This document shows, piece by piece, positions 61,401-64,000 of a stretch of 64,000 bases of DNA. The DNA is taken from contig JBBMOA010000019.1 of NCBI GenBank assembly GCA_037954235.1, forward strand, positions 10,270,805 to 10,334,804, written 5' to 3'. The position numbers and the translations under genes were made by a program. Position 1 is the first letter of the stretch, and every line of letters begins with the position of its first letter. The DNA is from Aulostomus chinensis (lineage: Eukaryota; Chordata; Actinopteri; Syngnathiformes; Aulostomidae). The notes beneath the pieces are model-generated. The model was not told the origin of the DNA. It saw only the letters and a program-made list of their open reading frames with translations, and did not search any database.

Positions 61401-62572
61401 TGAATGGATTTTTACAACTGAATTCACCTACTGGTACTATAATGCATTCTAGAAAAAAAAGGGAGAGTTACATCAATTTTACTACCTCCCACAACTGTAA
61501 ACTTTTTTTTTTTATATTTAGAGAATTTTTAATTAATTGATGATGTTTCCACTCAGGTTTTTGTTTTTTTTGTTTTTTACATGTGCAAATTAAAAATGTG
61601 CATAACAAGAGCTAGATGTAAAAACTCTTAGGGAAGCTGACCTTTGAAGTTTTTGATTAAATGATGTGGGTTTTTTGTTTTTATCCTATTAGTCATTTAT
61701 GTGAGATTTTGTCATGTGTTTATGAGAGAGGGATTAAAAGACCTGAACCTGAGAAATCAAGGCCTGCAGTCAGGATCATCTCTGAGACGGAGCTGTAAAA
61801 CATGAAGACGAGATATAGCAAAGAGCTGCCTGTCATCTACAAACACAGTCGTTTCTGTGCAGGCTAGATATGATCCTCTGAGCGGCTTCTTGTTGTGGAA
61901 CAATGTGGATGTTTGTGATATTTGAGATTGTTATTTCTGGAACCACTGCGTGTGATCCTCATGACTGAGAAGAAGATTGAGCACATTTGTGGTTAGAAAT
62001 GTTAATGGATCTACAAAAAAAAAACAAGTACTTCTGCTTGAAGTACTTCCTGAAGCCTTAAATTCATCTCATTCACACAACAACCAAACCAGAAGTGGGA
62101 AGACACAGGCTGTGATTTCATCACAATCCGTCAAATCAAAAGCTATAACAGACTAAATAATATACGCTCTAGTCTTTCCATACTAGAAAGTCTGACTAGC
62201 TTACTATTTTCAGTGGTGCAAGTTAAGACTACGAACGAGGCAGAAGTGTTTTTTTGTTTTTTTTTACCTGGACTGTTGGCCACTGTGTCAAAGTGGCAGT
62301 TGGCCAACATGAGGTGCTGCGTCCCACCTTTAGGCTCCAGCCTGACAGCAATGTTAGTGACACGGTCATAAAAGCTGGTGAAGCCCCCGAGAAAGTCAAT
62401 GGAAAAAGAGCCAGTGGGCCGCTGCACATCCACTGTGAGCTGATGAGGGCCCTGAGCAGTCTCCGCCCGGATCTTCTCGATCTGCTGCAACAAGTAACCC
62501 ACTGTCAGGACCTCGTTCTCCTGGCTGCCTACCGGCCGAGGGCCCACGCTGGTGATCTGCTCCAAGTGCCGT
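48990..62572 (-). CDS. ermp1: Endoplasmic reticulum metallopeptidase 1 (ERMP1), exon 2 to stop
   Basis: ERMP1 (Felix-ina) is an M28-family zinc peptidase anchored in the ER membrane, with its catalytic domain in the lumen. 14 minus-strand coding exons, all GT-AG: 62572-62268, 59949-59822, 59214-59109, 58425-58279, 57519-57427, 55687-55475, 54855-54635, 51865-51691, 51321-51131, 50983-50831, 50595-50393, 50306-50191, 49798-49635, 49166-48990. They total 796 residues plus stop (human full length 904). Catalytic motifs are present: His in ANCHFD, Asp in GASDDAVS, Glu-Glu in NGAEEN, Glu in NLEAAGVGG and His in YHTKYDTADRI. Hydrophobic membrane segments then run through the exons at about 55687-50831 (GNMVFFDLLGVVVVAYP, VLSWFITLLSVLIVALLVTL, LPYVHFMFLIWVVFETFTP). 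A lumenal-type C-terminal domain ends in WVSTYDMYRY. The first exon, with cytosolic N-terminus and first membrane segment, is beyond the right edge. The gene is convergent with ric1, as in human. Confidence 0.96.
49167..49634 (-). other. ermp1 last intron
   Basis: 468 bases, AT-rich; no repeat element or gene seen. The acceptor CAG at 49169-49167 was chosen because it continues the frame into PPRDPDPSGPEGM; a second CAG seven bases further on would break it. Confidence 0.75.
50596..50614 (-). repeat. Poly-C polypyrimidine tract at an ermp1 acceptor
   Basis: On the minus strand a run of about 15 C followed by GCAG precedes the exon at 50595 (HTTRTFHNLQG). It is a homopolymer serving as the pyrimidine tract. 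Confidence 0.85.
51878..51944 (-). repeat. (GT)n (minus sense) just upstream of an ermp1 acceptor
   Basis: About 33 CA units on the plus strand. In the ermp1 sense the (GT)n ends about 10 bases before the TTTCATTGTAG acceptor of the exon at 51865. Confidence 0.93.
52151..52545 (+). mobile_element. tRNA-headed SINE, ATGG-tailed family, copy 3, full length with perfect TSD
   Basis: The head TGGCACAGTGGTGCAGTGGT has the A-box-like TGGTGCAGTGG and a B-box GGTTCGAGCCC. The body is complete through GATGGACTGGTGACCTGTCC, GACTCCAGCC and AGTGGTAGAAAATGG, with an (ATGG)n tail. ATATAAATTGA occurs at 52138-52148 and 52546-52556, a perfect 11-bp duplication. It is antisense inside an ermp1 intron. Confidence 0.93.
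53055..53104. repeat. (CA)n microsatellite
   Basis: About 24 CA units in an ermp1 intron. Confidence 0.95.
53479..53519. repeat. (CA)n microsatellite
   Basis: About 20 CA units in the same ermp1 intron. Confidence 0.95.
54856..54962 (-). repeat. (CT)n polypyrimidine tract (minus sense) joined to an ermp1 acceptor
   Basis: On the plus strand about 32 GA units then GACAGA variants. In the ermp1 sense the (CT)n runs into CTCTCTCAG, and the exon starts at 54855 with GGGCGCTACGTC. The microsatellite itself is the polypyrimidine tract and supplies the last bases before AG. Confidence 0.93.
55054..55321 (+). mobile_element. tRNA-derived SINE of a second family (CCATTTACCATTTA tail)
   Basis: A-box TGGCTCAGGGG and B-box GGTTCGATCC lie about 45 bases apart. 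They are followed by GTGTCCTTGAGCAAGATACTG, GTGAATGGGTGAATGAGACG, GTAAAGCACTTTGAGTTCCG, AAAAGCGCTGTATAAA and CCATTTACCATTTA. This order is common to a widespread teleost SINE. A 6-bp TTACAT flanks both sides (55048-55053 and 55322-55327), a weak target duplication. Confidence 0.85.
55371..55437. repeat. (CA)n microsatellite
   Basis: About 33 CA units between the SINE and the ermp1 exon at 55475-55687. Confidence 0.95.
55688..57426 (-). other. ermp1 intron (1.7 kb)
   Basis: No transposon, repeat array or gene was recognised. The ORFs here lack family features. Confidence 0.65.
57520..58278 (-). other. ermp1 intron, AT-rich
   Basis: 759 AT-rich bases without recognisable features. Confidence 0.65.
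58426..59108 (-). other. ermp1 intron
   Basis: 683 bases without recognisable features. Confidence 0.65.
59215..59821 (-). other. ermp1 intron
   Basis: 607 bases. A short GGAAAGGAGAGG run lies next to the exon at 59214 and gives the minus-strand pyrimidine tract. Nothing else was recognised. Confidence 0.65.
59950..62267 (-). other. ermp1 intron (2.3 kb)
   Basis: It contains a SINE with perfect target duplication (61042-61408). The remaining sequence has no recognised content. Confidence 0.75.
61042..61408 (+). mobile_element. tRNA-headed SINE, ATGG-tailed family, copy 4, with perfect TSD
   Basis: The head GGTGGCATGGTGGTGCAGTG lacks the GGTTA just after the A-box seen in other copies. The B-box GGTTCGACCCC is intact, and the body runs to GATAAGCGGAAGAAAATGG and a short tail. 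TTTTTACAACTG occurs at 61030-61041 and 61409-61420, a perfect 12-bp duplication (13 if the preceding A is counted). Confidence 0.93.
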
Positions 62573-63062
62573 CTGGGTTGGGAGTTGAGGCGGGAGATAG
62601 AGAGAGATGTTGTTGTTATCAACAGTGATCTTTGCATGTGTGCTCACAGTCCTGGGATTTCTCTCCACATGGTTTCCCAACTTACAACATTTTTCAGACA
62701 TGCCAGTCTTTTCCTCCAAGTCCATGATAGGCCTCTCCCTCTTCATTCTCCTCTTACTCCAAATGTTCTGACAATCCACTAATGATTTCTTTTGCTTGCT
62801 TTTGCTATCAGGTGATGGTTGGTAGTTTACAGTCATCATGGTAAAGTCAGCGCTCTTTCTTAAAACATTCTACATATACCATCTCATAAAGTTAATGTCT
62901 CTCGAAGCTAGTAGCAAGCTGCTAACTGATGCAGCTGAGCTAAAGCTAAGCTAACATGTTTGCTTCATATTGCTGACAACATTTCTTTGGTTTGCATGGA
63001 GTTTTTAAACTCAGTTTCGAGCAGATTCTGTCTGCAGCAAAGTTGTATTGATTTGTCAATTT
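62573..63062 (-). other. ermp1 intron 1, proximal part
   Basis: 490 bases between ermp1 exon 2 and the LINE fragment. Near 62925-62957 is CAGCTGAGCTAAAGCTAAGC, reminiscent of the inverted-arm repeat family. No ermp1 first exon (signal-anchor coding) is present. Confidence 0.6.
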
Positions 63063-63532
63063 ATAAAAGCCATGACTGCAACTCTCTCTTGTCAGGATGT
63101 CCTAAATACTCTCTAAAGAGTCTCCAGCTGGTCCAGAACGCTGCAGCGAGGGTTTTGACGGGAGTTAAGAAGAGAGAACACATCTCTCCCACTTTAGCTT
63201 CTCTCCACTGGCTTCCTGTAGGATCTAGAATCGACTTCAAAATCCTTCTGCTGACTTATAAGGCTCTCAATGATAAAGCCCCATCCTATTTGAAAGAGCT
63301 CATTAGTCCCTACTGTTCCACCATAGCACTCCGCTCCCAGAATGCAGGTCTTTTAGTGATTCCCAGTATCTCTAAAAACAGACTGGGAGGTAGAGCCTTT
63401 AGTTACCGAGCTCCTCTAATATGGAACCAGCTCTCTCCATGGGTCAGAGAGGCAGACACTCTAACTACGTTTAAGTCCAGGCTTAAGACTTTCCTTTATG
63501 ACAGAGCCTTCAGTTCGGACTGGTTCAGGTAG
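63063..63532 (+). pseudogene. Reverse-transcriptase protein, C-terminal fragment
   Basis: About 156 uninterrupted codons of the C-terminal part of a CR1/L2-like ORF2. The endonuclease and the RT catalytic core (FADD-type motif) are missing, because the copy is 5'-truncated near 63063. It cannot be functional alone. Confidence 0.85.
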
Positions 63533-64000
63533 CTCTGAACCATTGATAGCTATGCTGCTATAGGCTTAGACTGCTGGGGGACACATCAGGTTACATGGAG
63601 CCCTTCCCTCCTCTCCTCTCCTCTCTCCTCCTCTCCTCCCCGCACATTTTTTGAACTGTCATTACCATTACTTGTTGCACTTTGCAGTTTGGCCTTGGTG
63701 TCTCGCAGTCTCTCTGTGTTTCCACAGATCCACCAGAGCTCCAACCGCCGCCTGCATCACCCCCCCCCCCCTTATTCCCTACTGTTACACCGGCCTGCGC
63801 TCCCCTTCCATGAACCAGTCTGCCATCCAGTCCCCCATCAAGCTGGCTTGCTCTCCCTGCCTCCCCTTCCAGAAGCTTCCTTCTTCAGCTGTTATTAACA
63901 TTTCCGTGTTTCCCACATTTTGTATTGTAAACTGTTTTCTTGTCTGTAGAAACATCTACTGCTCGTCTGTCCGTCCTGGGTGAGGGATCCCTCCTCTGTT
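63063..64000 (+). mobile_element. CR1/L2-like non-LTR retrotransposon, 3' end (5'-truncated, continues past window)
   Basis: The open frame ending at TAG 63530-63532 encodes the end of a reverse-transcriptase protein: NSLLSGCPKYSLKSLQLVQN, AAARVLTGVKKREHISPTLA, SLHWLPVGSRIDFKILLLTY, KALNDKAPSYLKELISPY, then GGRAFSYRAPLIWNQLSP and ADTLTTFKSRLKTFLYDRAF. These phrases are typical of CR1/L2/Rex1-group LINEs of fish. The 3' UTR follows (TGCTGCTATAGGCTTAGACT, CTGGGTGAGGGATCCCTCCT) up to the edge. The reading frame is intact over this part, which suggests a fairly recent insertion. It is antisense to ermp1. Confidence 0.9.

Overview
The window is nuclear DNA of a ray-finned (teleost) fish. It holds three split genes whose introns, wherever I could delimit them, obey GT-AG. 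Their products align along their length with the vertebrate proteins EXOSC2, RIC1 and ERMP1 as I know them. The introns carry long (CA)n/(GT)n tracts and typical fish mobile elements: tRNA-headed SINEs ending in ATGG repeats, a Tc1-like relic, a Harbinger-type MADF fragment, MITEs and a CR1/L2-like LINE end. I cannot name the species.

Layout. 162-1382 (-) is the 5' part of exosc2 (six coding exons, 165 codons); its remaining exons lie left of the window. 1383-3481 is a head-to-head intergenic region with a SINE relic cut by a Tc1-like relic, followed by the ric1 promoter and leader (CRE, CCAAT box, one uORF). 3482-40868 (+) is a complete ric1 coding region in 27 coding exons (1430 aa), with a probable 3' UTR to about 43.2 kb. 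43.2-49.0 kb is the convergent space between ric1 and ermp1, with a MITE nested in an older repeat. 48990-62572 (-) is ermp1, 14 coding exons giving the C-terminal 796 residues. Its first exon lies beyond the right edge, because the intron there is filled to the window end by a LINE fragment.

Function. The three genes do not form an operon or one pathway. EXOSC2 is a cap subunit of the RNA exosome. RIC1 is half of the RIC1-RGP1 exchange factor for RAB6A at the Golgi. ERMP1 is an ER membrane M28 metallopeptidase. RIC1 and ERMP1 are neighbours in human too (9p24.1), so that pair is old synteny; EXOSC2 is elsewhere in human (9q34).

I found no undescribed system. The points most worth a second look are structural: splice acceptors built on microsatellites in both large genes, three SINE copies with perfect target-site duplications, nested transposon insertions whose order can be read, an inverted-arm repeat family with a Harbinger/MADF fragment inside one copy, a 24-nt-stem hairpin in a ric1 intron, and a uORF in the ric1 leader.
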